Made by a program: the position numbers and the translations under genes
Notes under the pieces: generated by a model
The model's input: only the letters and a program-made list of their open reading frames with translations
Told to the model about the DNA's origin: nothing
Database searches by the model: none
Origin: Streptococcus pseudopneumoniae
GTDB lineage: Bacteria; Bacillota; Bacilli; Lactobacillales; Streptococcaceae
Direction: 5' to 3'
DNA length: 35,167 nucleotides
Assembly: GCF_001074825.1 (NCBI RefSeq)
Contig: NZ_JUPG01000200.1
Coordinates: 1-35,167, forward strand
In this document: positions 24,707-34,064 of the stretch, piece by piece
How the letters are laid out: every line of letters begins with the position of its first letter
Position numbering within the stretch: position 1 is the stretch's first letter

Positions 24707-25966
24707 ATGCAGAATCTGAAATTTGCCTTTTCATCTATCATGGCCCACAAGATGCGCTCTTTTCTCACTATGATTGGGATTATCATTGGTGTTTCATCAG
24801 TTGTTGTGATTATGGCTCTGGGAGATTCCATGTCTCGTCAGGTTAATAAAAACATGACCAAGTCACAGAAGAATATCCATGTCTTTTTCTCGCCTATTAA
24901 AAGTAAAGACGGTTCTTTTACCCAAAAACAATCAGCTTTGACAGTTTCTGGGAAAGAAGAGGATGTTCCTGTGGAACCACCAAAACCGCAAGAAGCTTGG
25001 GTTAAGGAGGCGGCCAAACTTAAGGGTGTAGATAGTTACTATGTAACCAACTCGACAAATACGACCCTGTCTTATAAAGATAAAAAGGTTGAGCGCGCTA
25101 GCTTGACAGGTGGAAATATTACTTACATGAAGGCGGTTGAAAATGAAATTGTTGCAGGTCGTAGTCTTATAGCTCAGGATTATAAAGATGTGGCCAGTGT
25201 CATTTTGCTAGACCAGGAACTTGCTAACAGTCTGTTTGGATCTGCTCAAGAAGCTGTTAACAAGATTATAGATGTTGGTGGCTTTAGTTATCGTGTCATT
25301 GGTGTCTATACTAGCGATGAAGCCAAGGCTGTCAAGACATTTGGTATTGGTGGACTTCCCATTACGACTAATATTTCTCTTGCCAATAACTTCAATATGG
25401 ATGAAATTTCTGATATTGTTTTCCGAGTTAATGATACCAGTTTGACACCAACTGTAGGACCAGAATTAGCTAGAAAAATGACCGAAATTGCTAGTCTTCA
25501 ACAAGGAGAGTATCAGGTGGCAGATGCGACTGCAGCCTTCCAAGAAGTACAACAACTTTTTGGATTTATAACTACGATTATTAGTGCCATCGCAGGAATT
25601 TCTCTCTTTGTTGGAGGGACTGGTGTTATGAACATTATGCTTGTTTCGGTGACAGAGCGTACCCGTGAGATTGGTCTCCGTAAGGCTTTGGGTGCGACAC
25701 GTGCTAATATTTTAATTCAGTTTTTGATTGAATCCATGATTTTGACCTTGCTAGGTGGAGTTATTGGTTTGACAATTGCGACAGGATTAACCGCTATAGC
25801 TGGTATACTTTTACAAGGTTTGATTGCGGGTATAGAGGTGGGAGTATCAATTCCAGTTGCCCTATTTAGTCTTGCAGTTTCGGCTAGTGTTGGTATGATT
25901 TTTGGGGTTTTACCAGCCAACAAAGCATCTAAACTTGATCCAATCGAAGCCCTTCGTTATGAATAA
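24707..25966 (+). CDS. MacB/FtsX-family ABC transporter permease
   Basis: Permease of 419 residues with the FtsX/MacB layout: one N-terminal membrane helix (about 18-40, FLTMIGIIIGVSSVVVIMAL), a large extracellular MacB-PCD domain (about 45-270), then three helices (about 285-310, 335-365 and 375-405), with VSVTERTREIGLRKALGATR between helices 2 and 3. It begins one base after the ATPase stop and ends in KASKLDPIEALRYE, the family end motif. It acts as a mechanotransmitting pump rather than a channel. Likely substrates are antimicrobial peptides or drugs; which ones cannot be told from sequence. Confidence 0.93.
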   Translation: MQNLKFAFSSIMAHKMRSFLTMIGIIIGVSSVVVIMALGDSMSRQVNKNMTKSQKNIHVFFSPIKSKDGSFTQKQSALTVSGKEEDVPVEPPKPQEAWVKEAAKLKGVDSYYVTNSTNTTLSYKDKKVERASLTGGNITYMKAVENEIVAGRSLIAQDYKDVASVILLDQELANSLFGSAQEAVNKIIDVGGFSYRVIGVYTSDEAKAVKTFGIGGLPITTNISLANNFNMDEISDIVFRVNDTSLTPTVGPELARKMTEIASLQQGEYQVADATAAFQEVQQLFGFITTIISAIAGISLFVGGTGVMNIMLVSVTERTREIGLRKALGATRANILIQFLIESMILTLLGGVIGLTIATGLTAIAGILLQGLIAGIEVGVSIPVALFSLAVSASVGMIFGVLPANKASKLDPIEALRYE

Positions 25967-25970
25967 GATC

Positions 25971-26001
25971 AACAAGATGGACACTTGTCTATCTTGTTTT
26001 T
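25971..26001 (+). terminator. Terminator of the MacAB-like operon
   Basis: AACAAGATGGACA (25971-25983) pairs with TGTCTATCTTGTT (25986-25998, one wobble), then Ts to 26001. Confidence 0.85.
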
Positions 26002-26016
26002 GTATGGATTTCCCTA

Positions 26017-28087
<2,071 letters not shown>

Positions 28088-28092
28088 GATTT

Positions 28093-28128
28093 AAAAGGAC
28101 CAGTTTGAACTGGTTCTTTTCTTTTTTT
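28093..28128 (+). terminator. Terminator of metG
   Basis: AAAAGGACCAGTT (28093-28105) pairs with AACTGGTTCTTTT (28108-28120, one wobble) and is followed by a T-rich run to 28128. Confidence 0.88.
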
Positions 28129-28137
28129 AGGTAGCAG

Positions 28138-28166
28138 TTGATAAAAGTGTCATTCTGCTTTATAAT
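28138..28166 (+). promoter_or_regulatory. Promoter of the aldo/keto reductase gene
   Basis: TTGATA (28138-28143) and TATAAT (28161-28166) have 17-base spacing. Confidence 0.8.
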
Positions 28167-28189
28167 GAAGAAAAACGGAGGAAATTGCC

Positions 28190-29116
28190 ATGAAATACAT
28201 TCCATTTGGTCAAGATGACAAAGAATTATCAGAAATTGTTCTCGGAATGATGAGAATCAAAGATAAGTCTGTAAAAGAAGTTGAAGAGCTTGTAGAAACA
28301 GCACTTTCTGTTGGAATCAATGCTTTCGACTCGGCTGATATATATGGTCGTGGTCGTTGTGAAGAACTGTTAGGTCTTGTCCTAAAAAATCGTCCAGATT
28401 TAAGAGAAAAGATGTGGATTCAGTCAAAATGTGGTATTCGCATAGAAGAATTTACCTATTTTGATTTTTCAAAAGAGTATATATTACAATCAGTTGATGG
28501 GATTTTAGAAAGATTGCAGGTTGATTATTTAGATAGCTTGCTTCTTCATCGACCAGATGCTTTGATGGAATCTGATCAAGTGGCTCAAGCATTTGAAATT
28601 CTACAAAAATCAGGTAAAGTTCGAGACTTTGGTGTGTCCAACCAAAATCCCATGATGATGGAATTGCTGAAGAAAGAAGTCAAACAACCTCTATCTATCA
28701 ATCAATTACAATTAAGTGCAGCTTTCACACCTGGTTTTGAAGCAGGATTTCATGTCAATATGGAAGGAAACAAGGCAGCTTTGCGTGATGGAAGCGTCTT
28801 TGAATACTGCAAATTAAACGATATGGTTATTCAGGCCTGGTCAGTCTTGCAGTTCGGATATTTCAAAGGGAATTTTGTCGGCAATGAGAAATTTCAAGCT
28901 TTAAATCAAGTACTTGATCGTTTAGCTTTTAAATATGGAGTAACCCCTTCAACTATTGCCATTTCTTGGATATTGCGTTATCCAGCAAAAATGCAGGCAG
29001 TCGTAGGTACAAAAAATCCTAAGCATTTGATAGAAGCTAGCCAAGCGACAAACTTTAACTTAACAAGAAAAGAATGGTATGAAATTTACATCGCTGCAGG
29101 GAATGATTTACCTTAG
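28190..29116 (+). CDS. Aldo/keto reductase, YdhF-like
   Basis: NAD(P)H-dependent carbonyl reductase of 308 residues with a TIM-barrel fold. The catalytic tetrad is visible: Asp and Tyr in NAFDSADIYGRGRCEELLG, Lys in IQSKCGI and His in SLLLHRPD. The cofactor region is AISWILRYPAKMQAVVGTKN. It resembles E. coli YdhF, an oxidoreductase without a settled substrate. CGGAGG precedes the ATG. It has its own promoter, and a hairpin (29146-29171) follows. No neighbour suggests a pathway. Confidence 0.9.
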   Translation: MKYIPFGQDDKELSEIVLGMMRIKDKSVKEVEELVETALSVGINAFDSADIYGRGRCEELLGLVLKNRPDLREKMWIQSKCGIRIEEFTYFDFSKEYILQSVDGILERLQVDYLDSLLLHRPDALMESDQVAQAFEILQKSGKVRDFGVSNQNPMMMELLKKEVKQPLSINQLQLSAAFTPGFEAGFHVNMEGNKAALRDGSVFEYCKLNDMVIQAWSVLQFGYFKGNFVGNEKFQALNQVLDRLAFKYGVTPSTIAISWILRYPAKMQAVVGTKNPKHLIEASQATNFNLTRKEWYEIYIAAGNDLP

Positions 29117-29145
29117 GAAAAAATGCATTTAAAGAAATCACAGTC

Positions 29146-29171
29146 AAAAAAATGTTTCAAAACGTTTTTTT
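29146..29171 (+). terminator. Possible terminator of the aldo/keto reductase gene
   Basis: AAAAAAATGTTT (29146-29157) can pair with AAACGTTTTTTT (29160-29171, one wobble). The stem is AT-rich, so its strength is uncertain. The following 190 bases to 29360 contain no gene that I can support. Confidence 0.5.
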
Positions 29172-29360
29172 GTTATGTGGCTATTAGTCTGTCTTGATTC
29201 GTTAGGTACGGTTCATAAACGGATGACTATGATTTAACTATTCTGATTTATATACTGGTAGGGAAGTAGTATCCCATAATCGACGGCACGATAGTAGATA
29301 TTATAAAATGGACTAGAGTCATTTTTGGATTTTGATTGAGTATAAAACATCATAGAGAAT

Positions 29361-29399
29361 AAAAAAATGAGGTTAGGATTTTTTGTCCTAACCTATTTT
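29361..29399 (-). terminator. Terminator of the DUF1836-hemolysin III operon
   Basis: AGGTTAGGA (29370-29378) pairs perfectly with TCCTAACCT (29386-29394). The seven As at 29361-29367 give the U-run on the minus strand, and a T-run on the other side makes it possibly bidirectional. Confidence 0.9.
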
Positions 29400-30046
29400 T
29401 ACATATAATAAACAATGGCAATGTACTGGAGGGCAGATGCTGCTAGGATAAAGAGATGCCAAATCATGTGGAAATAAGGTTTTTTCTTGGCGTAAAATCC
29501 AACCCCAACTGTATAACAGAGTCCGCCAGTTACCATGAGACTCCAAAAGATTGGAGTTGTTTGACTGATAATGGCAGGAATGATAGCTAGAACCAACCAG
29601 CCCATAATCAGGTAAAGAGTAAGGCTAAATTTCTCATTGACTTTTTTAGCAAAGATTTTATAGAGGATGCCGAAAATGGTCGTTCCCCACTGGATAGCAA
29701 TAATCAGATAGCCAAACCAGTTATTCATCAAGGTCAAGACGACGGGCGTGTATGAGCCTGCAATAGCAACATAAATCATAGAATGATCAATGATTCTCAA
29801 GACATATTTATGGGTCGAACCATAGGCCATAGAGTGGTAAATGGTGGATGAGAGGAACATGAGAAAAAGACTGATGACGAAAATGGAAACACCGACAGAG
29901 AATAAAAATCCGTGTACTTCATAACTATAGGTGGATGAAATAGGCAGTAAGATGAGCATGATCACTGCACCCACAGCGTGGGTCACACTATTAGCAATCT
30001 CCTCTCCAAAGCTAAGTTGTTTGCTGAGTTTAAGACTAGTATTCAT
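29399..30046 (-). CDS. Hemolysin III family (TrhA/YqfA-like) membrane protein
   Basis: Integral membrane protein of 215 residues with seven hydrophobic helices. Family marks are GEEIANSVTHAVGAVIMLIL near the start, SSTIYHSMAYGSTHKYVLRI with the conserved Ser/His, DHSMIYVAIAGSYTPVVL, and MIWHLFILAASALQYIAIVY at the end. The conserved His and Asp residues resemble the zinc site of the PAQR/adiponectin-receptor superfamily. The hemolysin name comes from one Bacillus cereus protein. Other members affect membrane lipid or energy state, so toxin function should not be assumed. GGAGG lies ahead of the ATG, and the start overlaps the stop of the DUF1836 gene (TAATG), so the two are translationally coupled. 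Confidence 0.9.
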   Translation of the reverse strand: MNTSLKLSKQLSFGEEIANSVTHAVGAVIMLILLPISSTYSYEVHGFLFSVGVSIFVISLFLMFLSSTIYHSMAYGSTHKYVLRIIDHSMIYVAIAGSYTPVVLTLMNNWFGYLIIAIQWGTTIFGILYKIFAKKVNEKFSLTLYLIMGWLVLAIIPAIISQTTPIFWSLMVTGGLCYTVGVGFYAKKKPYFHMIWHLFILAASALQYIAIVYYM

Positions 30047-30495
30047 TAGATTTCCTCCTCTTCAGTCTGATGGATTAAGGCTAGAGTTTGATGATAGAGT
30101 TTAACGGTTTGACAGCTACTTTGGATAATAGGGTTAGCTGGGTCTATTCCTTGGTTCATATAGTCCACAAAAGCATCGTAGAGTTGGTCTGAGCTGGCTT
30201 GACTTTGGAGAGTATTAAGGGTCTGAGCGATTTCTTGAATCGAAAAGACAGATTTGAGGGTGGTGATAGCAATCAAACGGGCAATCTGTTGGCGTTGGTA
30301 TTTTTTCTTGTCAGGCTTTGTCAGATAACCATGTTTGACATAGTTGTTGACCATGGATGCTGTTAGGCCCTTGTCTTTATCTGGAGAGACAGGAGCGCAG
30401 ACCTGATTGACATAGAGTAAAACCTGATCCAAATAGAGGTCGATGTTTGGAATTTCTGCCCATTTAGGGTAGGAAAAGGTAGTTTTCATTTCCAA
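30046..30495 (-). CDS. DUF1836 protein, MerR-like helix-turn-helix regulator
   Basis: Protein of 149 residues. The central segment reads LTASMVNNYVKHGYLTKPDK then KKYQRQQIARLIAITTLKSV, with FSIQEIAQTLN after it, a winged-helix pattern like the DNA-binding end of MerR proteins. The C-terminus is helical and may bind a partner. AAGGAG precedes the ATG. The gene is first in a two-gene operon with the hemolysin III protein and has a perfect 8-base inverted repeat at its own promoter. Autoregulation, and control of the membrane protein by the same route, are inferred from that. The signal sensed is unknown. Confidence 0.82.
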   Translation of the reverse strand: MEMKTTFSYPKWAEIPNIDLYLDQVLLYVNQVCAPVSPDKDKGLTASMVNNYVKHGYLTKPDKKKYQRQQIARLIAITTLKSVFSIQEIAQTLNTLQSQASSDQLYDAFVDYMNQGIDPANPIIQSSCQTVKLYHQTLALIHQTEEEEI

Positions 30496-30504
30496 CTCCT
30501 TTTT

Positions 30505-30552
30505 ATCTAGTTTTAATAACTAGATTATAAAATAATAAAAAAAGAAAGTCAA
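30505..30552 (-). promoter_or_regulatory. Promoter and probable operator of the DUF1836-hemolysin III operon
   Basis: On the minus strand, TTGACT (30552-30547) and TATAAT (30529-30524) are 17 bases apart. Directly downstream, ATCTAGTT (30505-30512) and AACTAGAT (30518-30525) form a perfect inverted repeat with a five-base centre, overlapping the -10 by two bases. Confidence 0.82.
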
Positions 30553-30563
30553 GTTTTAACTGC

Positions 30564-30592
30564 TTGTGAAAAGGCTTAAATTATGCTATGAT
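30564..30592 (+). promoter_or_regulatory. Promoter of the GNAT-ogt operon
   Basis: TTGTGA (30564-30569) and TATGAT (30587-30592) have 17-base spacing and an extended -10 TGC. Confidence 0.75.
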
Positions 30593-30623
30593 GGGAGAAA
30601 CTAGTCAGAAATGAGGAGAAAAG

Positions 30624-31118
30624 ATGGAGATTCGTTTAGCTTTTCCAAATGAAGTGGATGCCATTATGCAGGTGATGGAGGATGCTAAAAAGTGCTTAGC
30701 CAAGTCTGGTAGCGACCAGTGGCAAAATGGCTATCCCAATGCCGACATCATTATTGATGATATCATCTCTGGTCAAGCCTATGTGGCCTTGGAAGAGGGA
30801 GAACTGTTAGCCTATGCTGCTGTGACCAAGAGTCCAGAGGTGGCCTATGAAGCCATTTATGAAGGAAACTGGCAAGCTGGAGAGTCAGAGTACCTAGTCT
30901 TTCACCGTATTGCTGTGGCTGCAGATGTGCAGGGACAGGGAGTCGCTCAAACCTTCTTAGAGGGCTTGATTGAAGGTTTTGACTATCTTGATTTTCGTTC
31001 AGATACGCATGCTGCAAACAAGGTTATGCAACATATTTTTGAAAAACTCGGTTTTAAACAGGTCGGTAAGGTGCCAGTAGATGGTGAACGCTTGGCCTAT
31101 CAAAAATTAAAGAAATAA
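30624..31118 (+). CDS. GNAT-family N-acetyltransferase
   Basis: Acetyl-CoA-dependent transferase of 164 residues. The GNAT fold is seen from MEIRLAFPNEVDAIMQVMED through EYLVFHRIAVAADVQGQGVA, where the QGQGVA turn binds the pyrophosphate of acetyl-CoA, to AANKVMQHIFEKLGFKQVGK. The target is not predictable. AGGAG precedes the ATG. Its stop overlaps the next start (TAATG), so it is coupled to ogt. Confidence 0.9.
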   Translation: MEIRLAFPNEVDAIMQVMEDAKKCLAKSGSDQWQNGYPNADIIIDDIISGQAYVALEEGELLAYAAVTKSPEVAYEAIYEGNWQAGESEYLVFHRIAVAADVQGQGVAQTFLEGLIEGFDYLDFRSDTHAANKVMQHIFEKLGFKQVGKVPVDGERLAYQKLKK

Positions 31119-31627
31119 TGCAAAAGAAGTATGTAAAAATGCTCTACTCTTCACCAATTGGCTCCCTTTCTCTCGTAGCTGATGATCATTATCTGTATGG
31201 CATTTGGGTGCAGGAGCAGAAGCATTTTGAGAGAGGACTAGTAGACAAAACCATAGAAGAAGTTGTGAGTCATCCTATTTTAGATTCAGTTATTGCTTGC
31301 TTAGATAATTATTTTAAAGGCAAGTCGCAGGATTTATCCAACTTACCCTTGGCTCCAATCGGGACGGATTTTGAAAAGCGGGTTTGGTCCTACTTACAGG
31401 GAATTCCTTATGGTCAGACAGTGACCTATGGACAAATAGCTCAAGACCTGCAAGTGGCTTCTGCTCAAGCAATTGGTGGAGCTGTAGGACGTAATCCTTG
31501 GTCCATCCTTGTACCTTGTCATCGTGTGCTGGGAGCAGGCAAGTGTCTGACTGGTTATGCTGCAGGAATGGAAAAGAAAGCCTGGCTCTTGGACCATGAA
31601 GGTGCAGATTTTAAAGATATAAAATAG
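31118..31627 (+). CDS. ogt: Methylated-DNA--protein-cysteine methyltransferase
   Basis: Suicide repair protein of 169 residues that removes alkyl groups from O6-alkylguanine in DNA. The acceptor site is LVPCHRVLGAG with Cys134, and the helix-turn-helix before it is PYGQTVTYGQIAQDL. The N-terminal domain (about 1-80) is short and lacks the Ada zinc site, so it is a pure repair enzyme. It is translationally coupled to the GNAT gene upstream, and the ArsC/Spx-like gene begins 12 bases after its stop. Confidence 0.94.
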   Translation: MQKKYVKMLYSSPIGSLSLVADDHYLYGIWVQEQKHFERGLVDKTIEEVVSHPILDSVIACLDNYFKGKSQDLSNLPLAPIGTDFEKRVWSYLQGIPYGQTVTYGQIAQDLQVASAQAIGGAVGRNPWSILVPCHRVLGAGKCLTGYAAGMEKKAWLLDHEGADFKDIK

Positions 31628-31639
31628 AAAGTGAAACAC

Positions 31640-31996
31640 ATGTTAGAATTTATCGAATACCCAAAATGTTCAACTTGTAAAAAAGCAAAACAAGAATTAA
31701 ACCAACTCGGTGTGGACTACAAAGCCGTCCATATCGTGGAAGAAACACCCAGCCAAGAAGTTATTTTAAACTGGCTAGAAACCTCAGGTTTCGAATTGAA
31801 GCAATTTTTCAACACTAGTGGAATAAAATACCGTGAATTAGGGCTGAAAGATAAGGTAGGAAGTTTATCAAATCAAGAAGCAGCTGAGTTGCTAGCAAGC
31901 GACGGTATGTTATTGAAACGACCGATTTTAGTGGAGAATGGAACTGTTAAGCAAATCGGTTATCGAAAAGTTTACGAAGAACTGGGACTGAAATAG
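31640..31996 (+). CDS. ArsC/Spx-family thioredoxin-fold protein
   Basis: Protein of 118 residues with a thioredoxin-like fold. YPKCSTCKKAK carries Cys10 and Cys13, and the rest follows the ArsC/YffB pattern (FNTSGIKYRELGLKDKV, LLASDGMLLKRPILVENGTV, GYRKVYEELG). The RPILVENG segment fits the arsenate-reductase-like branch. The RNA-polymerase-binding Spx regulators are close relatives, but usually longer at about 130 residues. True arsenate reduction is doubtful without other ars genes. ATG at 31640 is preferred over an in-frame GTG at 31631; both have poor Shine-Dalgarno sequences. Probably co-transcribed with GNAT-ogt. Confidence 0.85.
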   Translation: MLEFIEYPKCSTCKKAKQELNQLGVDYKAVHIVEETPSQEVILNWLETSGFELKQFFNTSGIKYRELGLKDKVGSLSNQEAAELLASDGMLLKRPILVENGTVKQIGYRKVYEELGLK

Positions 31997-32117
31997 TTTT
32001 TACTTATCTCTTTGATAGATAAAATATATAACCTCCCTGTTTCAAAGTATGATAAACTAGTAGGTAGACAAAGTCTGTATCTGACCGTAGCAAATAATTT
32101 CATTGACGGCAGAAGTA

Positions 32118-32126
32118 TGGTAGAAT
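32118..32126 (+). promoter_or_regulatory. Extended -10 promoter of the amino-acid ABC transporter operon
   Basis: TGG followed by TAGAAT (32121-32126). A TTGACG at 32103-32108 is too close (12 bases) to act as its -35. Confidence 0.5.
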
Positions 32127-32153
32127 GAATCATTATCAGGAGAGGATGTTTTT

Positions 32154-32954
32154 ATGAATGTTACAACGATTTTAGCATCAGATTGGTACCAAAACTTGAC
32201 GCAATTGATTCCGGATGGTAAGCTGTTTAGCCTACGTTCGGTCTTTGATGGGATTCCAAGAATTGTTCAACAGCTTCCAACAACGATTATGTTGACAATT
32301 GGTGGTGCCCTTTTTGGCTTGGTTTTGGCGCTTCTTTTTGCTATTGTGAAAATCAATCGTGTCAAGATTTTATATCCCTTGCAGGCCTTCTTTGTTAGTT
32401 TCCTCAAAGGGACACCGATTTTGGTGCAACTCATGTTGACTTACTACGGAATTCCTTTGGCTTTGAAAGCCCTCAATCAGCAATGGGGAACTGGTCTCAA
32501 TATCAATGCGATTCCAGCCGCTGCTTTTGCGATTGTTGCCTTTGCTTTTAATGAAGCAGCTTATGCCAGTGAAACCATTCGTGCAGCCATTCTCTCAGTT
32601 AATCCTGGTGAGATTGAGGCGGCACGCAGTCTGGGTATGACCCGAGCACAAGTTTATCGTCGCGTGATTATTCCCAATGCGGCCGTTGTGGCTACTCCAA
32701 CCTTGATCAATTCCTTAATCGGCTTGACCAAGGGAACTTCCCTAGCCTTTAGTGCGGGTGTTGTGGAAGTCTTTGCACAAGCTCAGATTTTGGGTGGAGC
32801 TGATTACCGCTATTTTGAACGCTTTATCTCCGTTGCCCTTGTTTATTGGGTAGTCAATATCGGAATTGAAAGCCTCGGTCGTTTCATCGAGAGAAAAATG
32901 GCTATTTCTGCACCCGATACAGTGCAAACAGATGTGAAAGGAGACCTTCGTTAA
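32154..32954 (+). CDS. Polar amino-acid ABC transporter permease
   Basis: Permease of 266 residues of the HisM/GlnP type, with about five membrane helices starting near residue 45 (LPTTIMLTIGGALFGLVLAL). The ATPase-contact EAA loop reads EIEAARSLGMTRAQVYRRVI. Also typical are LKGTPILVQLMLTYYGIPLA and FNEAAYASETIRAAILSVNP. No solute-binding protein is encoded nearby, so one from elsewhere must be shared. The pneumococcal counterpart has, as I recall, been linked to cystine uptake, but the sequence alone does not show this. AGGAG lies ahead of the ATG. It is coupled to the ATPase by a one-base overlap. Confidence 0.92.
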   Translation: MNVTTILASDWYQNLTQLIPDGKLFSLRSVFDGIPRIVQQLPTTIMLTIGGALFGLVLALLFAIVKINRVKILYPLQAFFVSFLKGTPILVQLMLTYYGIPLALKALNQQWGTGLNINAIPAAAFAIVAFAFNEAAYASETIRAAILSVNPGEIEAARSLGMTRAQVYRRVIIPNAAVVATPTLINSLIGLTKGTSLAFSAGVVEVFAQAQILGGADYRYFERFISVALVYWVVNIGIESLGRFIERKMAISAPDTVQTDVKGDLR

Positions 32955-33697
32955 TGATTAAGATTTCGAATTTAAGCAAATCCTTTTCAGGACAGACTGT
33001 CTTGGATCATCTGGACTTGGATATTCAAAAAGGGGAAGTTGTAGCCTTGATTGGTTCTTCAGGAGCTGGAAAATCAACCTTTCTTCGTAGTCTCAATTAT
33101 CTTGAAACACCTGACAGTGGCTCTATTCAGATTGATGATTTCTTAGTTGATTTTTCTAAAATTACTCAAGAAGAAATCCTCGCCCTACGCCGTAAGCTGT
33201 CTATGGTTTTCCAACAGTTTAATTTGTTTGAACGCCGCACAGCACTTGATAATGTGAAAGAAGGCTTAGTTGTTGTCAAGAAATTATCTGACCAAGAAGC
33301 AACTAAGATTGCCAAGGAAGAGTTGGCTAAGGTTGGGCTTTCTGACCGTGAAAACCATTACCCTCGTCATTTATCAGGTGGACAAAAGCAACGGGTTGCC
33401 CTAGCGCGTGCGCTTGCTATGAAACCAGATGTCTTGCTCTTAGACGAACCAACTTCAGCTCTTGACCCAGAATTGGTCGGTGAAGTAGAAAAATCTATTG
33501 CAGATGCTGCTAAGTCAGGTCAGACCATGATTTTGGTCAGTCATGATATGTCCTTTGTAGCCCAAGTGGCTGATAAGATTCTCTTCTTAGATAAGGGGAA
33601 AATCATCGAGTCTGGAACACCGGATGAGATTATCCACCATCCGAAAGAAGAGCGGACAAAAGAATTCTTCGCTAGTTACAAACGAACTTATATTTGA
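32954..33697 (+). CDS. Polar amino-acid ABC transporter ATP-binding protein
   Basis: ATPase of 247 residues pairing with the preceding permease. Walker A GSSGAGKS (34-41), Q-loop MVFQQFNLFERRTALDNV, signature LSGGQKQRVALARALA, Walker B VLLLDEPTSALDPE and switch VSHDMSF are intact. The LNYLETPDSG and FLDKGKIIESG segments are typical of the glutamine/histidine/cystine group. The TAATG overlap with the permease indicates coupling. A promoter for the downstream genes (33675-33703) lies within its last codons. Confidence 0.95.
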   Translation: MIKISNLSKSFSGQTVLDHLDLDIQKGEVVALIGSSGAGKSTFLRSLNYLETPDSGSIQIDDFLVDFSKITQEEILALRRKLSMVFQQFNLFERRTALDNVKEGLVVVKKLSDQEATKIAKEELAKVGLSDRENHYPRHLSGGQKQRVALARALAMKPDVLLLDEPTSALDPELVGEVEKSIADAAKSGQTMILVSHDMSFVAQVADKILFLDKGKIIESGTPDEIIHHPKEERTKEFFASYKRTYI

Positions 33698-33703
33698 TAT
33701 AAT
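33675..33703 (+). promoter_or_regulatory. Promoter inside the end of the ABC ATPase gene
   Basis: GTTACA (33675-33680) and TATAAT (33698-33703) have a 17-base spacer and an extended -10 TGA. The TATAAT starts at the last base of the stop codon TGA. A hairpin follows directly, at 33714-33742. Confidence 0.55.
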
Positions 33704-33713
33704 AGATAAAGAA

Positions 33714-33742
33714 AAACTCAGTTAGCTGGACTAGCTGAGTTT
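33714..33742 (+). terminator. Hairpin after the amino-acid ABC operon
   Basis: AAACTCAGTTAG (33714-33725) pairs with CTAGCTGAGTTT (33731-33742, one wobble). The T-run is short and broken, so termination may be partial. Confidence 0.65.
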
Positions 33743-33774
33743 ACTCTTTAAAAAAGATAGAAATGAGAGAAATC

Positions 33775-33999
33775 ATGCTACTGCAACTATTTTCTTTATA
33801 TTTCGAGAGTTTGATCTTGACCACCATCCTTGTCCTGATTTTTTTAGGAATTTGGATTGGACTAAGAGCTATGTCGGGAGTTGATAAGACAGCCAAGGCT
33901 CGCAAAGCCCATCTCTATGATATGATTATGATTGGGGTCTTGGTTGTTCCAGTATTATCCTTTGCGGTTATGAGTTTAATTCTTGTTTTCAAGGCATAA
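33775..33999 (+). CDS. Small membrane protein, probably DUF4059 family
   Basis: Membrane protein of 74 residues (78 from the in-frame ATG at 33763). It has a hydrophobic helix at about 5-28 (FESLILTTILVLIFLGIWIG), a basic loop (KTAKARKAHLYD) and a second helix at about 50-72 (MIMIGVLVVPVLSFAVMSLI). I choose 33775 because GAGAG lies just ahead and the protein then starts MLLQLFS; the choice is not firm. It matches my memory of a DUF4059 membrane protein found before trxB in streptococci, of unknown function. It lies 65 bases before trxB. Confidence 0.75.
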   Translation: MLLQLFSLYFESLILTTILVLIFLGIWIGLRAMSGVDKTAKARKAHLYDMIMIGVLVVPVLSFAVMSLILVFKA

Positions 34000-34002
34000 T
34001 CC

Positions 34003-34031
34003 TTGCTTGATTGACAAGAAAGAGTTAGAAT
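34003..34031 (+). promoter_or_regulatory. Promoter of trxB
   Basis: TTGCTT (34003-34008) and TAGAAT (34026-34031) are 17 bases apart. A consensus-looking TTGACA at 34011-34016 has no -10 at a workable distance. Confidence 0.55.
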
Positions 34032-34064
34032 AAAGATAGTTACAACAAGAAAGAAGGAATCTAT

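Noticed and set aside
34011..34031. TTGACA at 34011 as the trxB -35
   Set aside because: The distance to TAGAAT is only nine bases. TTGCTT at 34003 gives the normal 17.
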